Part shown: piece by piece, positions 23,850-33,268 of the stretch
How the letters are laid out: each line of letters starts with the position of its first letter
Numbering within the stretch: the stretch's first letter is position 1
NCBI GenBank assembly: GCA_003254925.1
Contig: QANZ01037276.1
Coordinates: 66,536-130,535 of the forward strand
Source of the DNA: Chamaecrista fasciculata
Lineage: Eukaryota; Streptophyta; Magnoliopsida; Fabales; Fabaceae
Length of the DNA: 64,000 nt
Direction of reading: 5' to 3'
Made by a program: the position numbers and the translations under genes
The notes under the pieces: model-generated
What the model was told of the DNA's origin: nothing
Databases searched by the model: none
Seen by the model: only the letters and a program-made list of their open reading frames with translations

Positions 23850-24705
23850 GTCCAAAATACAATTTTGGTCTCTTATTTATTTATTTATTTTTTTGCTAGG
23901 TTTCAAATTAACTCATTATCTTTATATATATATATATATTTGGTCTTACATTTTTGCAAAAAGTTTCACCATTAATCTCACCCCATTTCTGTCCCTCTTC
24001 CTATGTTCAATTTTGGTCCTTGATCTTTGGGATAAGTTGCAATCTAGCCCATTATATATATATATATTGCAATTTTAGTTCTATATTTTTTCTCAAAAGT
24101 TTCACTCATTAATCCTAACAACTAAATATGGTCATATCTCTCTCTCGCTTTAAGTCTGATTGTAACGAATTTAGAAACACAAGTTATTCTTGATAAGTCA
24201 TTTATTTGTCCAAGTGGGGCCTCATCAAACAAGATCAAATTGGGCTCCGAAAGTGGGCCGCTCGTTTCATAGTCAAAAGAGCAAAGTTGGTCATATCTCT
24301 CTAATTTCAAGTTCTATTGTGATTAGTTCGAAATCACACATAATTCTTTATAAGTATTTTTTCTATCGGTTGAGACCGTAAGAAAATAAGGTCAAATCAA
24401 CCTAAAAGTGATTTTTTATAATTTTTCACTTTTTAGTTCCAAAACGACTTTCGAACCCGATTTAACCTCATTTACTACGGTACCAAAAATGACTTGTCAA
24501 GAGATAGGGGATTAAAATTACACTTTATCCTTCAGCACGCCACATCAGCGTTAACAAGGGGAAGAGAGATGAAAATGGGGATGAGACTAATGGTGTAACA
24601 TTTTGCAAATACGTGAGATCAAAAATGTAAAAAAAAAAAAAGGCGATGGACTTATTTTCAACTAACCAAAAGATAAGAGACCAAAATTACACTTTAATCT
24701 ATATT
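23850..24705. mobile_element. Foldback DNA element B
   Basis: The left end (AATACAATTTTGGTCTCTTATTT near 23860) and right end (complement: AAGTGTAATTTTGGTCTCTTATC near 24660-24700) are inverted repeats. Inner blocks such as TATGGTCATATCTCT and GACTTGTCAAG are related to element A. It contains (TA)n runs at 23922-23940 and 24052-24067. Decayed and non-coding. Its right half is duplicated further downstream (25220-25707). Confidence 0.6.
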
Positions 24706-24897
24706 TAACGTCGGCTAAAATCTAAAATTAGTTATTATGGTTTCTAAAATTTTCACAAAATAAAAAAATAATCTTTTATTACTCTTTAATGTTTTTAATC
24801 TCCAGATTTTCATTCTATCAAATTGTTGCATTTGCTAACTTTATATTTTTCTACTAATATTGTTAGAAAAATAAGGGAAAGTAAGAGAGACAAAAAG
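24405..24897. repeat. Direct duplication, copy 1
   Basis: A stretch of 493 bp repeated almost unchanged at 25220-25707, from AAAGTGATTTTTTATA to GAGAGACAAAAAG. It covers the right half of foldback element B plus its AT-rich flank. Differences are scattered substitutions and small indels. Confidence 0.85.
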
Positions 24898-25219
24898 TAA
24901 TCTTTGAATTCTATGTGAATAGTTTTTTTTTTGAAAAAAAAAATAGTGATTGTCCTAATACAAATAAATACTACAAGAGTCTTTTTTTCTTTTTTATGAG
25001 AAAAATATCAAGTTAAATTATATTACGAAAAAGATAAATAATGCTGACAGTTCCAATCTAATAATATATAAGAATAATAATTTGTAAGATATAATTCTGA
25101 ATTGTCTTGATATTACTAACAAAAATATTTACTATTATACTTCTGAAAAAATCATGTTTCTTCAAATATATAAATGTTATTGACTATTTCATCGAATTGA
25201 TAAAAAATCGAAAGCTTTC

Positions 25220-25707
25220 AAAGTGATTTTTTATAATTTTTCACTTTTTAATTTTAAAATGACTTTCTAACCTGGTTTAACCTCATTTATTACAGTCCCA
25301 AAAATGACTTGTCAAGAGATAGGGGATTAAAATTACACTTTATCCTTCAGCACGCCACATCAGCGTTAACGAGGGGAAGAGAGATGAAAATGGGGATGAG
25401 ACGGTGTAACATTTTGCAAATATGTGAGACTAAAAATGTAAAAAAAAAAAAGGCGATGGACTTATTTTCAACTAACCAAAAGATAAAAGACCAAAATTAC
25501 ACTTTAATATATATTTAACGTCGGCTAAAATCTAAAATTAGTTATTATGGTTTCTAAAATTTTCACAAAATAAAAAAATAATCTTTTATTACTCTTTAAT
25601 GTTTTTAATCTCCAGATTTTCATTCTATCAAATTGTTGCATTTGCCAAGTTTATAATTTTCTACTAATATTGTTAGAAAAATAAGGGAAAGTAAGAGAGA
25701 CAAAAAG
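25220..25707. repeat. Direct duplication, copy 2, ending at an N
   Basis: Second copy of 24405-24897. The match ends exactly at the single N at 25708, after which unrelated GC-rich DNA begins. That position suggests a contig join as much as a biological breakpoint. Confidence 0.85.
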
Positions 25708-25708
25708 N

Positions 25709-26020
25709 CCACCAGCGGAGATGGTGGAGACCGAGATTTGCGGAGCAAGGCAATCGTGGGTGATTGCGTGTCACTTCGCCTGGCGGGCGCCAGGCGACTG
25801 GAGATCGTGGGTGTGAGCAAGTTCGTAGTCCACGATCTCCTGTAGCGTAGATTGCGGAGCAGGGTAGTCGTGGGTGACCACGTGTCATTTGGGGGCGTGC
25901 GCCAGGACCCAGGATGGATCACGGCCGCCCCTAACTGTGCTTACGGCGCCCGATTGGCTCGAGGGCGCCTCGCAAGGTGTGGAGGGGAGAAGAGGCCCGG
26001 TGCGAGGGCCGTTTAGGCGT
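25709..26020. repeat. GC-rich island with two diverged units of about 114 bp
   Basis: Much more GC-rich than its surroundings. CGGAGCAAGGCAATCGTGGG (25741) and CGGAGCAGGGTAGTCGTGGG (25855) are the same unit, each followed by GTGTCA and a GGCG-rich stretch. No gene is recognised. The short minus-strand frames reflect the repeat. Starts directly after the N at 25708. Confidence 0.6.
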
Positions 26021-26760
26021 ACGCCCAAATAGTGATGTATCATATACAAAATACTATATTAGATGTCTAAAGTCCTTTCTGGTAGTCGGTCATAAAAAAA
26101 ATATCTCCAAATCTATATATATAAAAAAAAATATAACTTCCCATGTAACCCATATTCTTTATGAATCCCAAGAGTTGGGTTTAAATTTCAAAATTCTTTT
26201 TCTCTCATTTGTTATATATTATTATATTCTTTTATTTCCACTTTTAAATTATTTTTAAATAATTTTAAAATTCAAAATAATCTTTATACTATATTATTTT
26301 TAATTATAATTTTACATAAATATTTGCCTGCCTCTTAGAGCACGCAAAGCCCCTAGTGTATATATATATAATTTAGTATTTATTTATGTCAAAACTTAGT
26401 AGTATTACTATTTTTGACTCATAACCTTGATCTTTATCCGCTAAATTGTACCAAGTTCCTCATAAATTGTAGGTTAAGAGTCGAAAATATTAATGATAAG
26501 TCTGATTTTAGACAAACTTTTAGGAGTCTTTTGTTTATATTTGCATATTATATCTAAAGATTTGCCCCCAAAATCTCAACTTTCTAGATTTTCTCTCAAA
26601 CTTCAAATCAAATTGAAAATGTAATATTTTTTAGATTAAATCTTTATTTTCTAATTATCATGTTTTTATATTAGGACTTGGTGCTTAATCATTCTTTAAT
26701 TTGCTTTGCAGGTAAAGAAAGATCCACAAAAATCCCTTGAAATCAGCAACTAAAAGATAT
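26021..26760. other. AT-rich spacer
   Basis: No coding exon recognised. There is a short (TA)n run near 26358-26370. Confidence 0.5.
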
Positions 26761-26768
26761 TTTCGCTT

Positions 26769-26950
26769 TGCATACGTCTTACCCAAGACTTGTACAGATT
26801 CTGAAGTTTCAAAAGAGAAGATATTTTTGTGTTGTATACGTCTTGCCCAAGAGTCGTGCGAATTATGAAGTTTCAAAAAAGAAGATATTCTCACATTGCA
26901 TACGTCTTGCTCAAAACTTATGCGAATTCTGCAGTTTAAAAAGAGACGTT
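26769..26950 (+). repeat. Tandem repeat, 64-bp unit, just under three copies
   Basis: The unit starts CGTCTT-CCCAAGA and runs through GAAGTTTCAAAA-AGAAGATAT. Copies start near 26774, 26838 and 26902, each preceded by GCATA or GTATA. Substitutions are scattered. The motif GTCTTGCCCAAG reappears inverted at 27800-27900. Confidence 0.8.
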
Positions 26951-26959
26951 CAGTAGAAG

Positions 26960-27990
26960 ATATCTTTTGGGGTTATTAGAAGATTTTGTAACCTTAATCT
27001 AAGGGATTTGAGGGTAATTGGTTAGAGTTAGCTCTATAAATAGGTATCATAGGGCTTTCACGAAAATCATCACAGACTTCACGCTTCATTCCATACTTTA
27101 CATATTTTGGTGCTCAATGACCCTACGCGGCTAACTCTCTTATCTTGGCTTAGGGTGAGTTTAGATTGGAAGTATCAACACTTGTGAGATCTTGTTTATA
27201 TTTTCTATTTCATCAATTTAAACAATATCTCACAAGTGTTGAAACTTCCAATCTAAACTCACCCTAAGCCAAGATAAGATTGGAAGTTTCTCCTACTTGT
27301 CTCTTTATATATGTTTCAAGTTAATTTCATAACTCTCGGCCAAAGTTATTTAATTTGATTTGTAAACATAACGCTAGATGTTCTTATTAATTCGTAATTA
27401 GTAAGTTCATCACTAAGTAGCAACTAAGATGGTCGAACCATGTTAGGGAGAGGAAAATATAACAGGTAATTTCGTGAATTAATTGTTAGGGTTAATATTT
27501 TCGATTATTTATTCTATTAATTAGGTTGGATTGTCGATCGTGTTGGATTCGTCTAGTTAATAAGTGATTAAATTGGATATGTTATCCTTTAATCAACTTT
27601 AATGAAAGAGTGATTTCATCATGTGAATTCGTTAACCTGTTTATTCTGATGAGATAATATTATTTTGATATCAATGATCAAATGTGAAACTCCATGAAAA
27701 ATGATCATAGCCAAGGCCTCAATCAATCGGTAATCACCCTTTTGAATTTACAAGTGCTCTTTATTACACTCGTTCAAAATTTATTGTTACGTCGTTAGTC
27801 TTGGGCAAGATTAAAATCACGTACATTAGTCTTGGGCAAGACGTATTCACTGGTTCCTTTATTTTTATGGTCTATAACTGCATAAGTCTTGGGCAAGACT
27901 AGTCTCTGTGGATCGACCCTATTCTCGTCTCTACTACTAATAATTTATCTTTGAGTGCAAAATTAGGTTCAATTATAATTGGTGGACCCG
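26960..27990 (+). mobile_element. Probable LTR-retrotransposon remnant (LTR-like)
   Basis: A promoter-like CTCTATAAATAGG at about 27031 is followed by transcript-like leader sequence. Near 27905-27990 lies GTGGATCGACCCTATTCTCG, then TCTACTACTAATAATT and a GGTGGACCCGACA end. This wording is typical of LTR ends of some plant Gypsy elements. No gag, pol or paired LTR is visible, so class and limits are tentative. Confidence 0.35.
27139..27278. repeat. Hairpin: 52-bp near-perfect inverted repeat with 36-bp loop
   Basis: Arms 27139-27190 and 27227-27278 are reverse complements with about one mismatch. They start CTTATCTTGGCTTAGGGTGA and end CACTTGTGAGAT. The loop is AT-rich. It lies about 100 bp downstream of the TATA-like box at 27031, so a transcript through it could fold into a strong stem. 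Confidence 0.85.
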
Positions 27991-28044
27991 ACATCCATCA
28001 ATTAATACTACTAATTAAGTTTTAAAATTGACCAGAAAGATTCA

Positions 28045-28255
28045 TTGAGTTTTCAACTATTCTCATAGAACTCTTGAGTTTTAAAATTTAACAAATAAAC
28101 TCCTTATTCACTTAAGACCATTAAATAGCCTCATTTTTTTTTTTTTATAAATTCATAAGTCTTAAGTGAATAAAAGTGAAACTTTAGAGAGTCTATATGT
28201 AAAGTTATAAAACTTAAAGATCTTAAGTGAATAAGTTGAAAACTCAAGAGGTCTG
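28045..28255. mobile_element. Small inverted-repeat element (MITE-like)
   Basis: The left part has CTCTTGAGTTTT and CTTATTCACTTAAGA. The right part has TCTTAAGTGAATAAGTTGAAAACTCAAGAG, broken here by description only. The centre is a T run. About 200 bp and non-coding. Confidence 0.5.
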
Positions 28256-28318
28256 TCTATTAACTTTTAACTCAATGATATTTTCTGCCCCTCATCTAAT
28301 ATAGGGTATTAGTGTAAG

Positions 28319-28448
28319 GGCCTGTTTGGGAACCACTTCATCCTAATCCCATCTCATTTAATCTTAATCTCATCTTAGAATTGGATGAACAGTAATGGTT
28401 GAGTGTTTTTTGGAACCTCCATCTCATCTCATCTCATCTCATCTCATC
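28319..28448. repeat. GGGCCTGTTTGGGAACC repeat running into (CATCT)n and an assembly gap
   Basis: Starts with GGGCCTGTTTGGGAACC, a common plant MITE-style terminus. It contains GATGAACAGTAATGG and ends in a CATCT microsatellite that stops at the gap. The simple repeat is the likely cause of the gap. Confidence 0.55.
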
Positions 28449-28905
28449 NNNNNNNNNNNNNNNNNNNNNNNNNNNNNNNNNNNNNNNNNNNNNNNNNNNN
28501 NNNNNNNNNNNNNNNNNNNNNNNNNNNNNNNNNNNNNNNNNNNNNNNNNNNNNNNNNNNNNNNNNNNNNNNNNNNNNNNNNNNNNNNNNNNNNNNNNNNN
28601 NNNNNNNNNNNNNNNNNNNNNNNNNNNNNNNNNNNNNNNNNNNNNNNNNNNNNNNNNNNNNNNNNNNNNNNNNNNNNNNNNNNNNNNNNNNNNNNNNNNN
28701 NNNNNNNNNNNNNNNNNNNNNNNNNNNNNNNNNNNNNNNNNNNNNNNNNNNNNNNNNNNNNNNNNNNNNNNNNNNNNNNNNNNNNNNNNNNNNNNNNNNN
28801 NNNNNNNNNNNNNNNNNNNNNNNNNNNNNNNNNNNNNNNNNNNNNNNNNNNNNNNNNNNNNNNNNNNNNNNNNNNNNNNNNNNNNNNNNNNNNNNNNNNN
28901 NNNNN
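28449..28905. other. Assembly gap (457 N)
   Basis: Run of N. Open frames called across it have no meaning. It lies about 210 bp upstream of the GDT1 start codon and may hide part of its promoter or leader. Confidence 0.99.
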
Positions 28906-29115
28906 TCTCTTTTTTTCAGATCTATGCAATTAAGGGTGTGGCGTTCAATACCAGCAAAGGAAATGAGCAGATCCAGTTAAGATCTCTGAGATACCTGCTT
29001 TAATCAACCTGGATTCCTTTTGAGTTCGTCGTTCATTTCCCGAAGAATAATTTCCTTGGATATTTATCCTGCAAGAAGAATTGCGGTCACAGAATTTGGA
29101 AAAAAATTTCTCGCC

Positions 29116-32100
29116 ATGGCTCTGCGCTTTAACCACCAAAGAAGTATTCTCGCTCTTGGCCTCTCTTTGTTCTTGAGCCTGTCACTTGCCATTGCTCAGG
29201 TCTCTCTCGCGCTCCTTGTTTTTATGCATACGGTTAATGTTGTTCCTTCTTCGACTTTCCGTGTTTTTATCTGTAATTGCAAGTATCATGATGATAGTGT
29301 GTCTGACTGTTTAGGATTCCCTGCTTGAGAACGAGAGGGAAGACTCCGATGGATCTATGGATTTTGGCCGTCGCAGCAAAGTGAGCATCGCCTTTCATTC
29401 TATTTTATATTCAACTGCTCTGAAAATTGGATCAAATGGAAGAGAAGACGATAGTGTAAATAGTTTTTAACACAATGTATTTGCTGGCTTGGTTATGAGG
29501 AGTAGTGTCTGTAGAGCCTCCGAGAGCACTACATATACCACAAAAGTCCAGAAGTTGAAGCTAGAATTATTAATTCAATCTTATAGTTTATTCTATGTGA
29601 TATTGTAGATATATGTTTCTGTTGACAGGTTACCTTGAACAATCTAGGCAACTATGCAGTCAGAAACGACAATGATGCAACTTATGCTGGCGTTGCTCTA
29701 GGCTCGGACTCAGCTGGTCTTGGAGTATTTGACGCTTTTTTTGCCAGTCTGTCAATGATCATTGTTAGTGAGGTTAGCTTAAGCACTCTAACCATGTCAA
29801 ATGCCCGTATCAGTCATCAAATGTATCTATCTACCTGTGGTTGGTTATCAAACGACACGCCAAATAATATACGACACTTAACCAACTTTTTTAAGTAACT
29901 GAAATTTGTGATGTGTGAAGTCCAAGTAGCCAGTAAGAGCAATCAAGTAACTAAGAATGCTTTTGTTGCTCCTACATAAACCCTTTCACTATGTTTTGAT
30001 GTCATATATTGAAATTCTGATGATTCTGCTTCTAATTGTCAATGATGATGCTAGATTGGAGATGAGACATTTATAATAGCAGCTCTTATGGCTATGCGTC
30101 ATCCTAAGTCAATCGTCTTATCTGGCGCACTAACTGCCCTTATTATAATGACGGTAAGTTCCCATTTCAAACCCAACAAACATTTATCTTTTATATTCCT
30201 GCTTTGTGTTCTGATCATGTGATGCATTTTCCATGGTGTTATATTGAATTGGTTTCAGCAACTGTAGAGCACCTCTGAGTGCTCTAAATCTTATTCTCGA
30301 TGTTGCCGAGTTTAAAGGTTTTATACGTGTCAATTAGGTACTTTCTACAGGACTAGGTAGGATTGTGCCGAATTTGATATCAAGGAAGCACACAAATAGT
30401 GCAGCTACAGGTACCATAAACTTTCTGTCTTTTTTTTCATGAGGATTTACTATATATAATGTTTTAAATCAGGAGCAGCAAGACATGGCTTAAAATCTTT
30501 TGTTTGAATTACAATGGCTGCACCTCCCCTATTATAAAACCTTCTATGGATACCACTCTACGGATGTGACTTAGTGAGCTTGACAGATGCAATTAAATCC
30601 ATGAATAATTTAATAATTGAGCTCTAGTTGCTTTTGTTCTGTTAATTGTTATAGTATAATAATGATACAATAAGATTTTGATATTTGTTTTTGTGGCAAA
30701 GACATCTGTGTATTTCTTGTCAGGCTACTTTATTTTATGATACTACTATTAGATACTCATTTTCCTTGGTCAGTTTTCTATTCTCAGAGGGTTCATGGCG
30801 ATTCATTATTGAGTCCGCAATCGAGATTGATTTGGAATATTGGATTTGCTAAATTTGTCTCTTATTTGGTTTCTAATAGGGAGTTGGGTAGTATGGAATG
30901 CCTAATTCCTACTTAAGTGCCTTAGTTCTCCCCCTTTAATAGCTAGCATCTGAGGGATGGTTCCCCAAGGTCATTTGGGTCTCTATCAATTGGTATCAAA
31001 GTCAGATTGTCGACAGCACAAAGAGGGCTATCTGCAGAGGTTCTAACTAGTAAAAGGCCGAGTGAAGTGTTGCAGAGTGTAGCCGTCGGGACATCGGCTT
31101 TCCAAGGCAGTGCTATGATAGGGACTTGGGTAGTATAGGATGCCTAAGTCCACATCGAGTAGAATGAGATGTTCGGTGGAGTACTTAAGTGTCTTGGTTC
31201 TCCCCCTTCAATATCTAGCTTTTGAGGGAAGGTTCCCCAAGTTCACTTGGATCTCTATTTGTTTTAGTTTCACATGAACTTCTTTATATGTTATCAACTG
31301 AAACAAAATTCATTGGAATCTTTATTAGCCATATTAAGCCAGGAGTTATATAAACATTATGAAGATGCCAATTGTCTTTTAGGGGGCACATGCTGTTGGG
31401 ACAATTTTTTTATAAAACTTCTTTATATGTTATCAACTGAAACAAAATTCATTGGAATCTTTATTAGCCATATTAAGCCAGGAGTTATATAAACATTATG
31501 AAGATGCCAATTGTCTTTTAGGGGGCACATGCTGTTGGGACAATTTTTTTATTCTCAAGAATTACTTTCTTGGGAATGTTATTCCTAGGAGTATGATTGT
31601 AAAAAATATATAAAAAAAACTTGTTTGGTTTACTCAAAATATTCATGGAAATATTTTATAATATTCCCCAAAATATTACATTCATGCATTTGGTTCAGTT
31701 TTAATGTTCTTAAGAATGTTTAACAAATTTTCAAATATGCCCTTGATACTCTTTTTTAAATATATGTTTTTTCAATATGCAGTTCTTTATGCCTTCTTTG
31801 GGTTGCGATTGCTGTATATTGCGTGGAGATCAACAGATTCAAAATCTTCTCAGAAGAAAGAAATGGAAGAAGTATGTCTTTATTGACGACTTACAGTAAT
31901 ATTCTCGTTGAAATTCTGCATATTTTCAGTCATCTAAAAGTAATGGATGTCTTGCCATAAAATATCCTTGTTTGAGTTCAACTTTCAGATTTTGTGCACG
32001 GAATTTGTTTGTTTTGCATGTTCATCGCCATATACTATATTCAGATGGTATCTTAATCGTAAACGTTAACAAATATGCCAAGAGCCAGAATTATCTCAAA

Positions 32101-33268
32101 GCTGTGAGGTACCATGCTGCTGCTTGTTATTATAGTTTCCCTCTCTCTCCACGATCTCCATCCCTTTTTAATGGGCAGGGCAGCTACTACCTGTAAACAA
32201 TGCAAGCATATTATAGTTGTTCTATCAGTCGGTGCAGTTGTTATTTGGATGTATTGCTCTTTAGTGTATCTTTTTGCATTTTAGTTTGGTTCCTGCATTC
32301 TTCATTTTACGATTTAATTTGGTACTGTCCCTGAATGTCACTCTTGTTAACCAGGTAGAAGAGAAACTTGAAGCTGGACAAGGGAAAACAACCTTCCGGC
32401 GCTTCTTTTCAAGATTTTGTACACCAATATTTTTGGAGGCAAGTGCAAGCTTTCCATCGTTTATTTAATTATTTCACTATACAGTAGTAGTCACATCTGA
32501 CATTGAAGTATCCTCTTTGCAGTCTTTTGTTCTAACATTCCTAGCTGAGTGGGGAGATCGTAGCCAGATTGCGACAATTGCAGTAAGAATCTTTATTTGT
32601 TGGGATCAGTTATTTTGTTTATTTCCTGGGTCGTTATTCATGCTTGATGTTTTCCCTTCATGTCTGCTAACTAGGGTATTTTTGCAGCAGTTTTAGTATG
32701 ATTTTTTGTTGCTTATTTATGAACTTGGATTTTAAGCCGCAAAAATCAATTTTAAAGATTAGAAAATAACGTGTCTGATCCAGACACAATGGGAGGTCAG
32801 CAACTCAAGTATATTTTACACATTCTATCAAATTGTCAGTCAATTTGAGTGATGAAAAATGCCAAATAATCTCCTTTTGCAAGAATTTTTTGCAAGGGTC
32901 CGTATCTAACTTATCAATGACATGACATCTTTCATAGGCAGAGATTCAAAGTTACGGAAAACTATTCAAAACTAAAATTTTTGGAACTTTTTAGAATCAT
33001 ACATACAACAATATCGATTTGTGTAGTGTATGCGTAGCAGTCCATTGTTTTGCAATTGGCTTATGGGTTTGTTGTACAGCTGGCAACACACAAAAATGCA
33101 GTGGGAGTGGCAGTAGGGGCCACTATTGGACACACCATCTGTACTTCGCTGGCAGTGGTAGGAGGAAGTATGCTGGCATCTAAGATCTCGCAACGCACAG
33201 TTGCCACCATAGGCGGCTTACTCTTCCTCGGTTTTTCCGTTTCTTCCTACTTTTATCCTCCTCTATGA
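29116..33268 (+). CDS. GDT1-like (UPF0016/TMEM165) Golgi Mn2+/Ca2+ transporter
   Basis: Nine exons join in phase to 295 aa: 29116-29199, 29315-29380, 29629-29772, 30055-30153, 30338-30410, 31783-31871, 32355-32438, 32523-32582 and 33080-33268. The N-terminal signal peptide is SILALGLSLFLSLSLAIAQ. Both family signatures are present: E-I-G-D-E-T (residues 98-103) and E-W-G-D-R-S (222-227). These acidic residues form the cation path. There are about six membrane segments and a charged loop between the two halves (KSSQKKEMEEVEEKLE). Length and signal peptide match plant GDT1-like protein 3 (PML3 type), a Golgi Mn2+/Ca2+ antiporter, rather than the chloroplast PAM71 type. Intron 7 has a consensus GC donor (GAG/GCAAGT). 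Intron 5 carries a TRIM-like insertion and a tandem duplication. Confidence 0.95.
30885..31262 (+). mobile_element. TRIM-like LTR element in intron 5 of the GDT1 gene
   Basis: Two direct repeats act as short LTRs: about 30890-30985 and about 31126-31256. Both contain TTGGGTAGTAT-G-ATGCCTAA, GTACTTAAGTG or CTTAAGTGCC, TTCTCCCCCTT and AGGTTCCCCAAG. The first repeat lacks about 30 bp present in the second. Directly after the first is TTGGTATCAAAGTC, close to the initiator-tRNA(Met) primer site TGGTATCAGAGC. The internal region is about 140 bp and non-coding. Small size and primer site fit a terminal-repeat retrotransposon in miniature. Confidence 0.65.
31277..31554 (+). repeat. Exact tandem duplication, 139-bp unit x2
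   Basis: 31277-31415 and 31416-31554 are identical apart from the last few bases. They lie in intron 5 of the GDT1 gene, just after the TRIM-like element. The duplication is very recent, or an assembly or haplotype artefact. Confidence 0.9.

Noticed and set aside
28395-29003. Long frames across N
   Set aside because: Made almost entirely of unknown bases in the assembly gap.
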